From positions 1-47,655 of the forward strand of contig JARHYC010000017.1 in assembly GCA_029264955.1 (NCBI GenBank): a stretch of DNA of 47,655 nt, written 5' to 3'. The position numbers and the translations under genes are program-made. Shown here one piece after another: positions 40,435 to 47,655 of the stretch (position 1 is its first letter; every line of letters starts with the position of its first letter). This DNA comes from Faecalibacterium sp. Lineage in GTDB: Bacteria > Bacillota > Clostridia > Oscillospirales > Ruminococcaceae. The notes below the pieces were generated by a model. It was not told the DNA's origin and did no database searches. It saw only the letters and a program-made list of their open reading frames with translations.

Positions 40435-41979
40435 TTACTCATCCTGATATGCCCAAGATACATCAATCAAGGGACCAAAGGGGTCGAATTGTACTCCATG
40501 CATGGAAGAAGCCAGTAAAAGGCGTGCATTCTGCCGATACAGCGGGGTCACAATTGCGTTGTCTGCAAGATAGTGTTCAATTTGTGCCAGTGCGTCAATC
40601 TTGGGGCTTCCGGTTGTAGAATTGGCAGCAGCCGTCAATTCCAGATAAGCAGACATCATTGTGTCTGGAATCAGCGGTGCAAAGCTGCTCAACAGGGCGG
40701 TGGGGTCACTGACCGTCATAGGGATTGGTGCGAGTGCAATGTTGAAGTCACCGGATTGGATGCGGCGTGCAAAAGTTTCAGCATCCACGGTTTCTATATT
40801 GAAAAATAAACCGTAATCCTTCTGCCAAGAGCCATTTAGACATTGCACATAGGTTTTGTCTGCACTTTCCGGAACCAACAAGGTAAGCCCCTTCAGGTCT
40901 TTGATTTGCACCTGTTGCAGCGCACGCTGCCATGCATCCTGACCGTCACCTAACTGTGCAAGTGTATCGCCAGCCTGTGCCCGGTAGTTCAAAGTATCCA
41001 CTTGTGCACCATCCGGTACAAGTCCATGTGTGATGCCATATAGGGTTTCATTGTTGGGAAGTGGTACGTTCTGCGCAGAAGCCGACAATGCCTGACGCAA
41101 ATCGGTATTATCAAATATGGTGCTTTTACCAAACAGAAGGCTCCACGTTGTATTCGAATACAGAATTTGCTGTAAATCAGTGGGCTCGGTACTCAAATCA
41201 ATCGCGGCGGTACACCGTTCGTTGCTTACCAGTTGTACAGGTGTCACATCCGGCGGGTTGCTGTTTGTAACGATGCGCAAACTGTTGACAGCATTTCCGC
41301 TTGCCTTGCGGCGCAGAAACAAACCACCCTCTGTCCAGTTGTACAGATAGAAACGACCATTGGATAGACTGGTCTTTTTCGTCAGACCGTAAGTGCCATC
41401 GGTAGATTCAAAATATTCCTCGTCACAAGGCATTGCACCTGGCAAAGTCAGCTTTTCCAAAAAGCTGGGGTCTGGGCTGTTCAGCTGAATTACCAGAGTG
41501 TGGGAGTCTGGTGCAGTAACAGCTAATTCGCTTTCAGGTTTTGTACCCTGAAAAACATCCATGCCGCCTGCGATGCCGGCAAAGCTGGTGACATAGGGGG
41601 AATTGGTTTCCGGGCGGAAAATCCGCTGGAACGCAAAAACAAAATCTTCTGCTGTGATAGCGTAAGCGCTGGTATCGCCACGGGCGGTGTGGTAATACAA
41701 ATCGGGGCGGATGGTAAAAGTATAGCGCAGACCATCTTCCGAAAGCGTATAACCTGACGCGCAGCCCGGCTGGGGAACGCCGGATTCATCCTTTTGGTAC
41801 AAACCGGTATATAAATGGTTGCAGGCAATTATCTCCGCACTGGTCTGGGCGAGCTGAGGGTCCAGATTAGTGGGGATTTTGTCTACAAACCAGGTAAAGC
41901 TGACGGTATGTGCGGTACTGCAGCCCGTTAAAAGCAAGGCAAACAGGGTGCCGCTGAGTACCCGGAACAGCCGTTTCAT
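40435..41979 (-). CDS. Peptide/oligopeptide-binding lipoprotein (SBP family 5)
   Basis: A 514-residue extracellular solute-binding lipoprotein like OppA. The signal ends with lipobox LTGC (Cys20). It shows the family 5 N-terminal TNLDPQLAQTSAEIIACNHLY, the LSEDGLRYTFTIRPDLYY strand and the AEDFVFAFQRIF helix. No permease or ATPase gene is nearby, so it probably serves a transporter elsewhere or acts as a chaperone or signal peptide binder. A promoter TTGCCT-17-TAAAAT lies upstream. GAGGAG precedes the ATG. Confidence 0.92.
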   Translation of the reverse strand: MKRLFRVLSGTLFALLLTGCSTAHTVSFTWFVDKIPTNLDPQLAQTSAEIIACNHLYTGLYQKDESGVPQPGCASGYTLSEDGLRYTFTIRPDLYYHTARGDTSAYAITAEDFVFAFQRIFRPETNSPYVTSFAGIAGGMDVFQGTKPESELAVTAPDSHTLVIQLNSPDPSFLEKLTLPGAMPCDEEYFESTDGTYGLTKKTSLSNGRFYLYNWTEGGLFLRRKASGNAVNSLRIVTNSNPPDVTPVQLVSNERCTAAIDLSTEPTDLQQILYSNTTWSLLFGKSTIFDNTDLRQALSASAQNVPLPNNETLYGITHGLVPDGAQVDTLNYRAQAGDTLAQLGDGQDAWQRALQQVQIKDLKGLTLLVPESADKTYVQCLNGSWQKDYGLFFNIETVDAETFARRIQSGDFNIALAPIPMTVSDPTALLSSFAPLIPDTMMSAYLELTAAANSTTGSPKIDALAQIEHYLADNAIVTPLYRQNARLLLASSMHGVQFDPFGPLIDVSWAYQDE

Positions 41980-42012
41980 AAGCAAATCTCCTCTCGTGTG
42001 TATCAACTTTAT

Positions 42013-42041
42013 ATTTTAGCAAAACCCATTGAAAAAGGCAA
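42013..42041 (-). promoter_or_regulatory. Promoter of the peptide-binding lipoprotein
   Basis: On the minus strand TTGCCT (42036-42041), 17 bases, TAAAAT (42013-42018) preceded by TGC. Confidence 0.65.
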
Positions 42042-42068
42042 ATCTGTGTCATTTTTATGAACCAGCCG

Positions 42069-42097
42069 TTGCACCATACCGGCGGATAGGCTATAAT
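42069..42097 (+). promoter_or_regulatory. Promoter of murD operon
   Basis: TTGCAC (42069-42074), 17 bases, TATAAT (42092-42097). Confidence 0.75.
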
Positions 42098-42138
42098 GAT
42101 TTATGTATTGTTATGAAATAGGAAGAGAGGATATACAG

Positions 42139-43536
42139 ATGCAAAAGCAACAGGAGATGCTGGCTGCGCTGGTGCGTGGCAAAAAGGTGGCATTTATCGG
42201 TGCAGGCGTCAGCCATAAGGCACTAATCCGAATTTTTGCCAATCTGGGTGCACAGGTAACGCTGTGTGATAAAAAACCTTCGCTGGAAGCGTTTGGTGAG
42301 TACGCCGCGGAGCTGAAACGCTGCAATGTCCAGTTGAGCCTGGGCGAAAATTATATGGATGGATTTGCCGGGCAGGATATTATTATGCGCACTCCTGGCT
42401 TTGAGTATTACCAGAAACCTCTACAGGATGCACTTGCAGCCGGCACTATGGTTACCAGTGAGGTAGAGCTGTTTTTCCGCTTCTGCCCATGTCCCATTGT
42501 GGCGGTGACAGGTTCGGACGGTAAGACCACCACTACCACCCTGATCAGCGAAATGCTGAAGGCTGCCGGTCGCCGTGTGCATCTGGGCGGTAATATTGGT
42601 GCAGCACTGTTGCCCATGTTGCCGGAAGTACAACCGGATGACATCGCTGTGGTAGAGCTGTCCAGCTTCCAGCTGATCAGTATGCGCCAGAGCCCACAGA
42701 TTGCAGTTGTTACCAATGTAACCCCCAATCATCTGGATCACCACAAAGATATGCAGGAGTATATCGACGCGAAGCGTAACATCCTGCTGTATCAGCAAAA
42801 GCCCTGCCGTGCAGTTCTGGGCTTTGAAAATGCAATCAGCAATGCAATGCAGGCAGACTGCAAGGGCGATCAGGTTTGGTTCACTCGCCTGCACGAAACC
42901 GACAACGGCACTTTCCTGCGTGAGGATGGAATGCTGTGCATGGCAGAAAAGGGCATTGTGACCCCATTCATGCACAGGGATGAAATCAAGCTGCGTGGTT
43001 TGCATAACATCGAAAACCTGCTGGCTGCTGCTGCTGCGGTATGGGAATTGGTATCTCCGGAAGTCATTCGTCAGGTGGGCAGCACATTTACTGGCGTAGA
43101 ACACCGCATTGAGCCGGTGCGCACGTTGGACGGTGTTACCTACTACAACGATTCGATTGCTTCCAGCCCCACGCGCACAATTGCAGGGCTGCGCAGCTTT
43201 GACCAGAAAATCATTCTGATTGCAGGTGGCTACGACAAGAAGATTCCCTATGAGCCGCTGGCACCGGAAATTCTGGCACACGTCAAGCATCTGATTCTGA
43301 TGGGCGCAACAGGTCCCCGTATTGAGGCTGCCCTGCGCGCACATCCGGATTTTGCGGCAAGCGATTTGGAAATCGAATACGCCGACGGCATGGAAGATGC
43401 TGTCAACCGTGCCCGCCAGGCGGCAAAACCCGGCGATGTGGTGAGCCTGTCTCCGGCAAGCGCATCCTTCGATTTGTACCCCAACTTTGAGGTGCGCGGC
43501 CGCCATTATAAGCAGATCGTAAAGGATTTGAAATGA
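42139..43536 (+). CDS. murD: UDP-N-acetylmuramoylalanine--D-glutamate ligase
   Basis: A 465-residue Mur ligase that adds D-Glu to UDP-MurNAc-L-Ala in peptidoglycan synthesis. The ATP loop GSDGKTTTT lies near residue 126, and VTPNHLDHH and the C-terminal YNDSIASSPTRT follow. The length is normal. It is away from the usual mra/dcw cluster. ATG 42139 has AGAGAGG upstream. Its stop overlaps the next gene (ATGA). Confidence 0.95.
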   Translation: MQKQQEMLAALVRGKKVAFIGAGVSHKALIRIFANLGAQVTLCDKKPSLEAFGEYAAELKRCNVQLSLGENYMDGFAGQDIIMRTPGFEYYQKPLQDALAAGTMVTSEVELFFRFCPCPIVAVTGSDGKTTTTTLISEMLKAAGRRVHLGGNIGAALLPMLPEVQPDDIAVVELSSFQLISMRQSPQIAVVTNVTPNHLDHHKDMQEYIDAKRNILLYQQKPCRAVLGFENAISNAMQADCKGDQVWFTRLHETDNGTFLREDGMLCMAEKGIVTPFMHRDEIKLRGLHNIENLLAAAAAVWELVSPEVIRQVGSTFTGVEHRIEPVRTLDGVTYYNDSIASSPTRTIAGLRSFDQKIILIAGGYDKKIPYEPLAPEILAHVKHLILMGATGPRIEAALRAHPDFAASDLEIEYADGMEDAVNRARQAAKPGDVVSLSPASASFDLYPNFEVRGRHYKQIVKDLK

Positions 43537-44285
43537 TCGCTCAGGTGACAAATGAAACCTATGCGGAGTGGTATCAAAAAGCGTGTGAAGGAAAACCATA
43601 TTTTGGTTGTGTGATGCCGGTGCAGTTGGAGCTGTTTGGAAAAGCCAGCGGCTGTTATTTTGCCGGGGAAGAAATCGCAATCGATGCAAATGGAAACAAA
43701 GCGATTGCCTGCGGCGTGGCTGACCCGGAGGAGCTGGCAAGTTTTCTGGCTTTTTTGGATAAGCACGAATTGCTGACCGATGGTACTATGCCGAAAGGTT
43801 GGCAGCAAAAAGAACAGCTGCATTTGTTTGCACTGGAAGCAGGGGCGAGTTTGCCCTTGCCACCGCAGCCGGATGCACTGCGGCTGAACGAAGTGCCCAG
43901 CCCGTTTCAGGTAGCACAATTTTTGTTTAGAGAGAAGCCCGAAAAGCGAGATAATTTTTATTCCGAGCTTTGCACCAAGCGCAATCATGGAAAAGCGATT
44001 GTGTGGTCACTGGAACAAGAAGGTAAAATGATTTCTACGGCGGGTGCGTATGCCATGCACGGTGGGCAGGCATATCTGGCTTGCGTAGAAACAGCTATGC
44101 ATCTGCGCGGGCAGGGCATAGGCGGATGGCTGGTGGCAACAATGGCGAATAGGCTGTCGGTGCAGGGCTGGCGTGTTGTACTGTTGGCAAAGCAGGAGCG
44201 TGAACATTTCTACCATAGATTGGGATTTGAACATCTGGGTACGCTGACCGTATGCAGTGATGAAAATACCGCCGAAGTGGAATAA
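43533..44285 (+). CDS. GNAT-family acetyltransferase
   Basis: A 250-residue protein. The C-terminal half is a GNAT domain (ACVETAMHLRGQGIGGWLVATM, then HFYHRLGFEHLG). The N-terminal 110 residues are unlike other GNATs in this window and may form a second degenerate GNAT fold. The start ATG overlaps the murD stop, so it is translationally coupled to murD; a link to wall synthesis is only suggested by this. Confidence 0.9.
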   Translation: MIAQVTNETYAEWYQKACEGKPYFGCVMPVQLELFGKASGCYFAGEEIAIDANGNKAIACGVADPEELASFLAFLDKHELLTDGTMPKGWQQKEQLHLFALEAGASLPLPPQPDALRLNEVPSPFQVAQFLFREKPEKRDNFYSELCTKRNHGKAIVWSLEQEGKMISTAGAYAMHGGQAYLACVETAMHLRGQGIGGWLVATMANRLSVQGWRVVLLAKQEREHFYHRLGFEHLGTLTVCSDENTAEVE

Positions 44286-44316
44286 TGAATATAAAATATA
44301 CAGATTGGAAAATATT

Positions 44317-45582
44317 ATGCTGAAAGAATTCTTTGATTTTAAGCCCGAGGTCCTGGAACTGGATAAAACCGCCATGGAAATGTGCCGTCCTTATTTTGAA
44401 AAGGTGGAGCAGATTCGTGATTACAACCAGCTGAAAATGCTGAAAGCATTTACCGATAACAACATGTCCGCAACCCATATGCTGGGCACCACCGGTTATG
44501 GTCTGTGGGATACCGGCCGTGATAAACTGGAAGAGATTTTTGCGCAGGTGATGGGGGCAGAAGATGCACTGGTGCGTACTCAGTTTATGTCTGGTACCCA
44601 CACCCTGACGGTTGCACTGTTTGGTTTGCTTCGCACTGGCGACACGCTGCTGGCAGCTACCGGTCGCCCCTATGATACGCTGGAAGGTGTTATTGGTCTG
44701 GACGGCAAGTGCAAGGGCAATGGTACGCTGATGGATTACGGCATCCAGTATGATGAAGCTCCGTTGAAAGAGGATATGACCCCGGACTACGACCTGATTG
44801 CCAAGAAGGCACCCGGCGCAAAAGTCTGCCATATTCAGCGCAGCCGCGGTTATATGCAGCGTACGGCCTTTGATTTGGATACCATTCAGAAGATTGCTGA
44901 CACCGCTAAGGCAGCAAACCCTGATATTATTATCTTCGTGGATAACTGCTACGGTGAGTTCACCCAGACTAAGGAGCCGACGCAGGCAGGCGCAGACCTG
45001 ATTGTGGGCAGCTTCATTAAGAATCCGGGCGGCGGTATTGCTCCCACTGGTGGTTACATTGCAGGTAAAAAAGAACTGGTGGAGCAGTGTGCTTATCGTT
45101 TAATGGGTCCCAGCTTGGGCAAAGAGCTGGGTTCTACGCTGGATACCCTGCGTGATATGTATCTGGGCTTCTACTATGCTCCCGGTGTGGTTTGCTCCGC
45201 CATTAAGACGGCAATCTATGCGGAGTGCCTGTTGGAAATGTGCGGTGTGAAGCCGGTGCCCCGTTATTGTGAGGATCACAATGATATCGTGACCAGCTTT
45301 GATTCCGGCAGCGCAGAGGCGCTGATTGGTTTCTGTACCGGAATCCAGAATGCAAGCCCAGTTGACAGTTACGTTTCTCCTCAGCCCAGCGAGGAGCCCG
45401 GCTACACCGATGAAGTTATCATGGCAAGTGGTTCCTTTACTTCCGGCAGTACCATTGAGATGAGCTGTGACGGTCCGCTGCGCGCACCTTACACCTGCTA
45501 TCTGCAGGGCGGTTTGAACTTTGCAGCCAGCCGTGCAGGTGTTCTGCTGGCTGTGCAGAATGCATACTTCACAAATAAGTAA
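44317..45582 (+). CDS. Methionine gamma-lyase-like PLP enzyme (aluminium resistance protein family)
   Basis: A 421-residue PLP-dependent enzyme of fold type I. It is from the family annotated as aluminium resistance protein or methionine gamma-lyase-like (YnbB of Bacillus). The PLP region shows VDNCYGEF (Asp), and the Schiff-base Lys lies in GSFIKNPGGG. The exact reaction is not proven; C-S lysis of cysteine or homocysteine derivatives is the family guess. It lies 31 bases after the GNAT gene, with a weak ribosome site (GGAA). Confidence 0.9.
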   Translation: MLKEFFDFKPEVLELDKTAMEMCRPYFEKVEQIRDYNQLKMLKAFTDNNMSATHMLGTTGYGLWDTGRDKLEEIFAQVMGAEDALVRTQFMSGTHTLTVALFGLLRTGDTLLAATGRPYDTLEGVIGLDGKCKGNGTLMDYGIQYDEAPLKEDMTPDYDLIAKKAPGAKVCHIQRSRGYMQRTAFDLDTIQKIADTAKAANPDIIIFVDNCYGEFTQTKEPTQAGADLIVGSFIKNPGGGIAPTGGYIAGKKELVEQCAYRLMGPSLGKELGSTLDTLRDMYLGFYYAPGVVCSAIKTAIYAECLLEMCGVKPVPRYCEDHNDIVTSFDSGSAEALIGFCTGIQNASPVDSYVSPQPSEEPGYTDEVIMASGSFTSGSTIEMSCDGPLRAPYTCYLQGGLNFAASRAGVLLAVQNAYFTNK

Positions 45583-45597
45583 AAACTAAGTAAAAAT

Positions 45598-45633
45598 AAA
45601 AAGCTGATGCGAATTTACGCATCAGCTTTTTAT
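45598..45633. terminator. Bidirectional terminator
   Basis: A perfect 14-bp stem (45598-45611 with 45618-45631) and a 6-base loop between convergent operons. Confidence 0.93.
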
Positions 45634-45642
45634 TTTGACGGG

Positions 45643-46077
45643 TTACGGTGTCACTTCGTCGAAAAAGAAAATGCCTTCTGCCAGATTGATAAAGAGTTCC
45701 TGTTCTTTCAAAGCGTGGGTTTTGCCGTTCCACCAGACGCTTTCCCTGCTGGCGGATACGGTTGCAGTAGTTCCATTTTTCAGGGTGAAATCCATTGTAA
45801 GGATGGGGGAGTCTGATTCATTTACTTTTGCAAAGGGATGATATCGCAAAAAGCCAAATAGCTGACAGGCGTGCCGGATCAGCTCGGGGTCAGATATTTC
45901 TTTTGCTTCGCTAGTCCGTGTGGGATATGTAATTGTCACAGTTTCAACCGTACTGGGTTTTGGTACACCGAAAAGCGGCATTCCCTGCATCAGGATACTG
46001 ACAATCACCAGAGCCAGTGCGATGCAGACAAACGAAAAGGATGTTTTCTTCAGGGCTTTTACGAAAGTATGTTTCAT
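45643..46077 (-). CDS. Small membrane-anchored hypothetical protein
   Basis: A 144-residue protein. One membrane helix (about 14-34) follows a basic N terminus, and the rest is predicted extracellular with beta strands (for example PILTMDFTLKNGTTATVSAS). It has no lipobox and no enzymatic motif. I do not recognise a family. GAGG precedes the ATG. It is the last gene of a three-gene minus-strand operon with gaps of 19 and 8 bases. Confidence 0.8.
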   Translation of the reverse strand: MKHTFVKALKKTSFSFVCIALALVIVSILMQGMPLFGVPKPSTVETVTITYPTRTSEAKEISDPELIRHACQLFGFLRYHPFAKVNESDSPILTMDFTLKNGTTATVSASRESVWWNGKTHALKEQELFINLAEGIFFFDEVTP

Positions 46078-46085
46078 GGTTTACC

Positions 46086-46406
46086 TCAGGAGTTCTTTTT
46101 GGGTTTCGGTGCGGGGAGCTGGTCATACATGGCATCAATGAGCTTGGTCAGAAAGGATTTGTCGTCCAGTTCTTCTACCAAAAGCATCTCTTTTGCGCCG
46201 GGATAAGGCAGTTCCCGGCGGGCGTTCGGCAGATAAGAAACTGCCGCCTTTACAGGTTTAATCAGCAGGCGGTCATCATAAATGCCGCCCACAATTTTCC
46301 CGCGATAATATAAAATATATTCACCCATCATGGGGCGGTAAGTAATTTCGTCCAAGTTGGATAGCTGATCCAGCACGAAATCCAGATATTCTTTCGTAGA
46401 TGCCAT
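46086..46406 (-). CDS. TfoX N-terminal domain protein
   Basis: A 106-residue protein with the TfoX/Sxy N-terminal fold only (TYRPMMGEYILYYRGKIVGGIYDDRLLIKP). The C-terminal half of the competence regulator is missing, as in many Firmicute homologues, so a link with competence is not implied. AGGAGG lies before ATG 46406. Confidence 0.92.
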   Translation of the reverse strand: MASTKEYLDFVLDQLSNLDEITYRPMMGEYILYYRGKIVGGIYDDRLLIKPVKAAVSYLPNARRELPYPGAKEMLLVEELDDKSFLTKLIDAMYDQLPAPKPKKNS

Positions 46407-46425
46407 AGAACCTCCTGACGGATGT

Positions 46426-47409
46426 TTAGTCCTGACGCTGGAACAAGGTTTCTCCATCCGCGTTAAACACGGCAGATACAGATGCTGCAGGCGCAGAGAA
46501 GACCACTTCGTCTTCCGCAACATAATCTGCGCCATCGCCGATGAATCGATAGGTCAAACCGTCGTCAGCATGAATGTCAATAGCAAACTGGAAGCTGTCA
46601 CCAAGCTTAAGCGGGATTTTTTCGTTGATATAGCAAACAAAGCCAGAAGCAGAGTCAACGCCTTCCGGCACGGCGAGCGCTTCATTGCCAATGGTCTGCT
46701 TTTGCATCGTTTCATAGTAGGAACGCTGCCCTTCTTGTGTCAAATCTACGGGAATACGTTTGTACTCCGTACCGTTCAAAAACAGAATCAAATCAGCACC
46801 AACAACAGAAAAATCGGAAATCCGAGGTTGTACGCGCACGAGACCGGATGCCTCGTAAAAGACGTGATCTCGATTGCTGGTTGTTTGTGCAGGCGCATCG
46901 ATAAAGAAGTCTGGTGCAGCTTCGTACATGGGGGAGAAAAAGCCCTGTAAAAGCTGTGTCTGAACGGTGTCGTTGGTATGAACCAACACCTGCTCTACCT
47001 GAATATCCTGCTCCAACGGGAAATCAGCCTGCAAAACAAATTCACCGGCATCGTTGAGTGTCATAGGATATGCGGTACCGTTTATCACCAAATCTACCAT
47101 AGTAGCCGAAGGGTCGTAGCTTTTCAAAGTGAGACGGTAGGTGAAAGAAACCGTTTTGTTTTGCCAGTTTACCGTACCACAGGCACCATCGGTAAACGAA
47201 GTTAATCGGGTTGCTTCCTCTGCGGCGGATTGGATTGACTGAGCAATGCCTTCGACGCGGTTGGATACTTGTTCAATTTGCTGACTGAGAGAGGCGTGGG
47301 TGTTCTGTACAGTCCGAAATAGTGCAGAAATCCGCCATAGGCACAGGGCGCACCCCAGGCAGGCAATCAAACAAAGAGCCGGTACAGCTTTTTTCCAGAA
47401 ATGTTCCAT
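46426..47409 (-). CDS. Membrane-anchored extracellular protein, function unknown
   Basis: A 327-residue protein with an N-terminal membrane anchor (about 9-29), a coiled-coil stretch (about 35-65: TVQNTHASLSQQIEQVSNR) and a beta-rich extracellular region to the end (for example SDFSVVGADLILFLNG). No catalytic motif is seen. Ig-like or carbohydrate-binding beta sandwiches are guesses. AGGAGG precedes ATG 47409. Extended -10 TGCTATACT lies 26 bases upstream. Confidence 0.82.
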   Translation of the reverse strand: MEHFWKKAVPALCLIACLGCALCLWRISALFRTVQNTHASLSQQIEQVSNRVEGIAQSIQSAAEEATRLTSFTDGACGTVNWQNKTVSFTYRLTLKSYDPSATMVDLVINGTAYPMTLNDAGEFVLQADFPLEQDIQVEQVLVHTNDTVQTQLLQGFFSPMYEAAPDFFIDAPAQTTSNRDHVFYEASGLVRVQPRISDFSVVGADLILFLNGTEYKRIPVDLTQEGQRSYYETMQKQTIGNEALAVPEGVDSASGFVCYINEKIPLKLGDSFQFAIDIHADDGLTYRFIGDGADYVAEDEVVFSAPAASVSAVFNADGETLFQRQD

Positions 47410-47434
47410 TGCAATCCCTCCTTTTGATAGCATG

Positions 47435-47464
47435 AGTATAGCACAGAGTAAGGAATGCACGCAA
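47435..47464 (-). promoter_or_regulatory. Promoter of the 47409-45643 operon
   Basis: On the minus strand TTGCGT (47459-47464), 18 bases, TATACT (47435-47440) preceded by TGC. Confidence 0.6.
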
Positions 47465-47466
47465 TA

Positions 47467-47504
47467 AAAAAGAAAGACATCCCGCTATGGGATGTCTTTC
47501 TTTT
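47467..47504 (-). terminator. Terminator of the ferredoxin gene
   Basis: A 16-bp stem (AAAAGAAAGACATCCC with its complement) and a 5-base loop, with a T-rich tail on the minus strand. Confidence 0.93.
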
Positions 47505-47518
47505 GAAACGCCGATGCG

Positions 47519-47655
47519 TCAATTTTGTAGTGAGATGGCGCCTACAGGACAGCCCTGCTCGGCCTGGACAGTCTGTGCATTGTACGCATCCGGAATTTGA
47601 CCCTCCATCGGATAAGCGAGATTTTCCTCCATGTGGAAAACCTCCGGACAGGTAC
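47519..47655 (-). CDS. Ferredoxin, [4Fe-4S] (partial, C-terminal part)
   Basis: The last 44 or so residues of a small ferredoxin are present; the 5' end lies beyond the window. The cluster-ligand CPEVFHM and the final EQGCPVGAISLQN match single-cluster clostridial-type ferredoxins, which carry electrons in anaerobes. The first Cys ligands are outside the window. Confidence 0.9.
   Translation of the reverse strand, partial: TCPEVFHMEENLAYPMEGQIPDAYNAQTVQAEQGCPVGAISLQN

Noticed and set aside
40435-41979. Complete Opp transporter operon
   Set aside because: Only the binding protein is present; the adjacent genes are murD and an ElbB-like gene.

Overview
The window reads as chromosomal DNA of a low-to-mid GC Firmicute, most likely a Clostridia/Oscillospiraceae-type gut anaerobe. 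Pointers are the gene content (SpoIIE, YerC, DUF896, QueH, DUF436/YwlG, DUF3048/YerB, a clostridial-type single-cluster ferredoxin, class II aldolase), strong AGGAGG-type ribosome sites, and intrinsic terminators after most operons. The genus is inferred and not proven. I see no tRNA, rRNA, CRISPR array, prophage or insertion sequence.

Layout. 1-1275: end of an Ala/Glu-rich gene, then tatA-tatC. 1276-1896: gene-poor. 1897-2844: ROK sugar kinase. 2870-8670 (minus): a four-gene operon (TatA-like/strictosidine-synthase-like fusion, DUF436, PLP-binding YggS, ABC exporter), then yerC and a DJ-1 family gene. 8671-13193 (minus): GT2-pentapeptide-GNAT operon, a lipoprotein, and an Lrp regulator abutting a zinc-ribbon membrane protein. 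13375-15664: a promoter with hairpins and no clear gene, a GT-C type membrane protein, and a small gene remnant. 15665-17543 (minus): GNAT-hflX. 17801-20188: two DUF3048 lipoproteins, the first with a twin-arginine lipoprotein signal. 20237-24962: histidine phosphatase, XRE regulator, AbrB-like protein, trpS, gltX. 25155-28366: spoIIE and class II aldolase. 28595-28745: a dense DnaA-box cluster. 28980-38668 (plus): rlmB, a large pseudo-P-type-ATPase, a 10TM metal-exporter-like permease behind a structured leader, a HAD phosphatase, then XpaC-TelA-LemA-TPM. 38740-45582: queH, DUF896, an ElbB-like protein, an orphan peptide-binding lipoprotein, and murD-GNAT-methionine-gamma-lyase-like. 45643-47655 (minus): a hypothetical, a TfoX-N protein, a membrane-anchored protein, and a truncated ferredoxin gene.

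Two themes stand out. The first is twin-arginine translocation: tatAC, a Tat-type lipoprotein, and a membrane beta-propeller whose N terminus copies the TatA anchor in register. The second is a large acidic membrane protein that keeps the architecture of a P-type ATPase but has lost every catalytic motif. The DnaA-box cluster at 28.6 kb, with genes leaning minus to its left and plus to its right, could be a replication-control site. Other non-coding signals are a promoter-hairpin-terminator leader before the 10TM permease, a consensus promoter feeding a 14-bp hairpin with no gene, and back-to-back promoters sharing -35 boxes (trpS/gltX and queH/DUF896).
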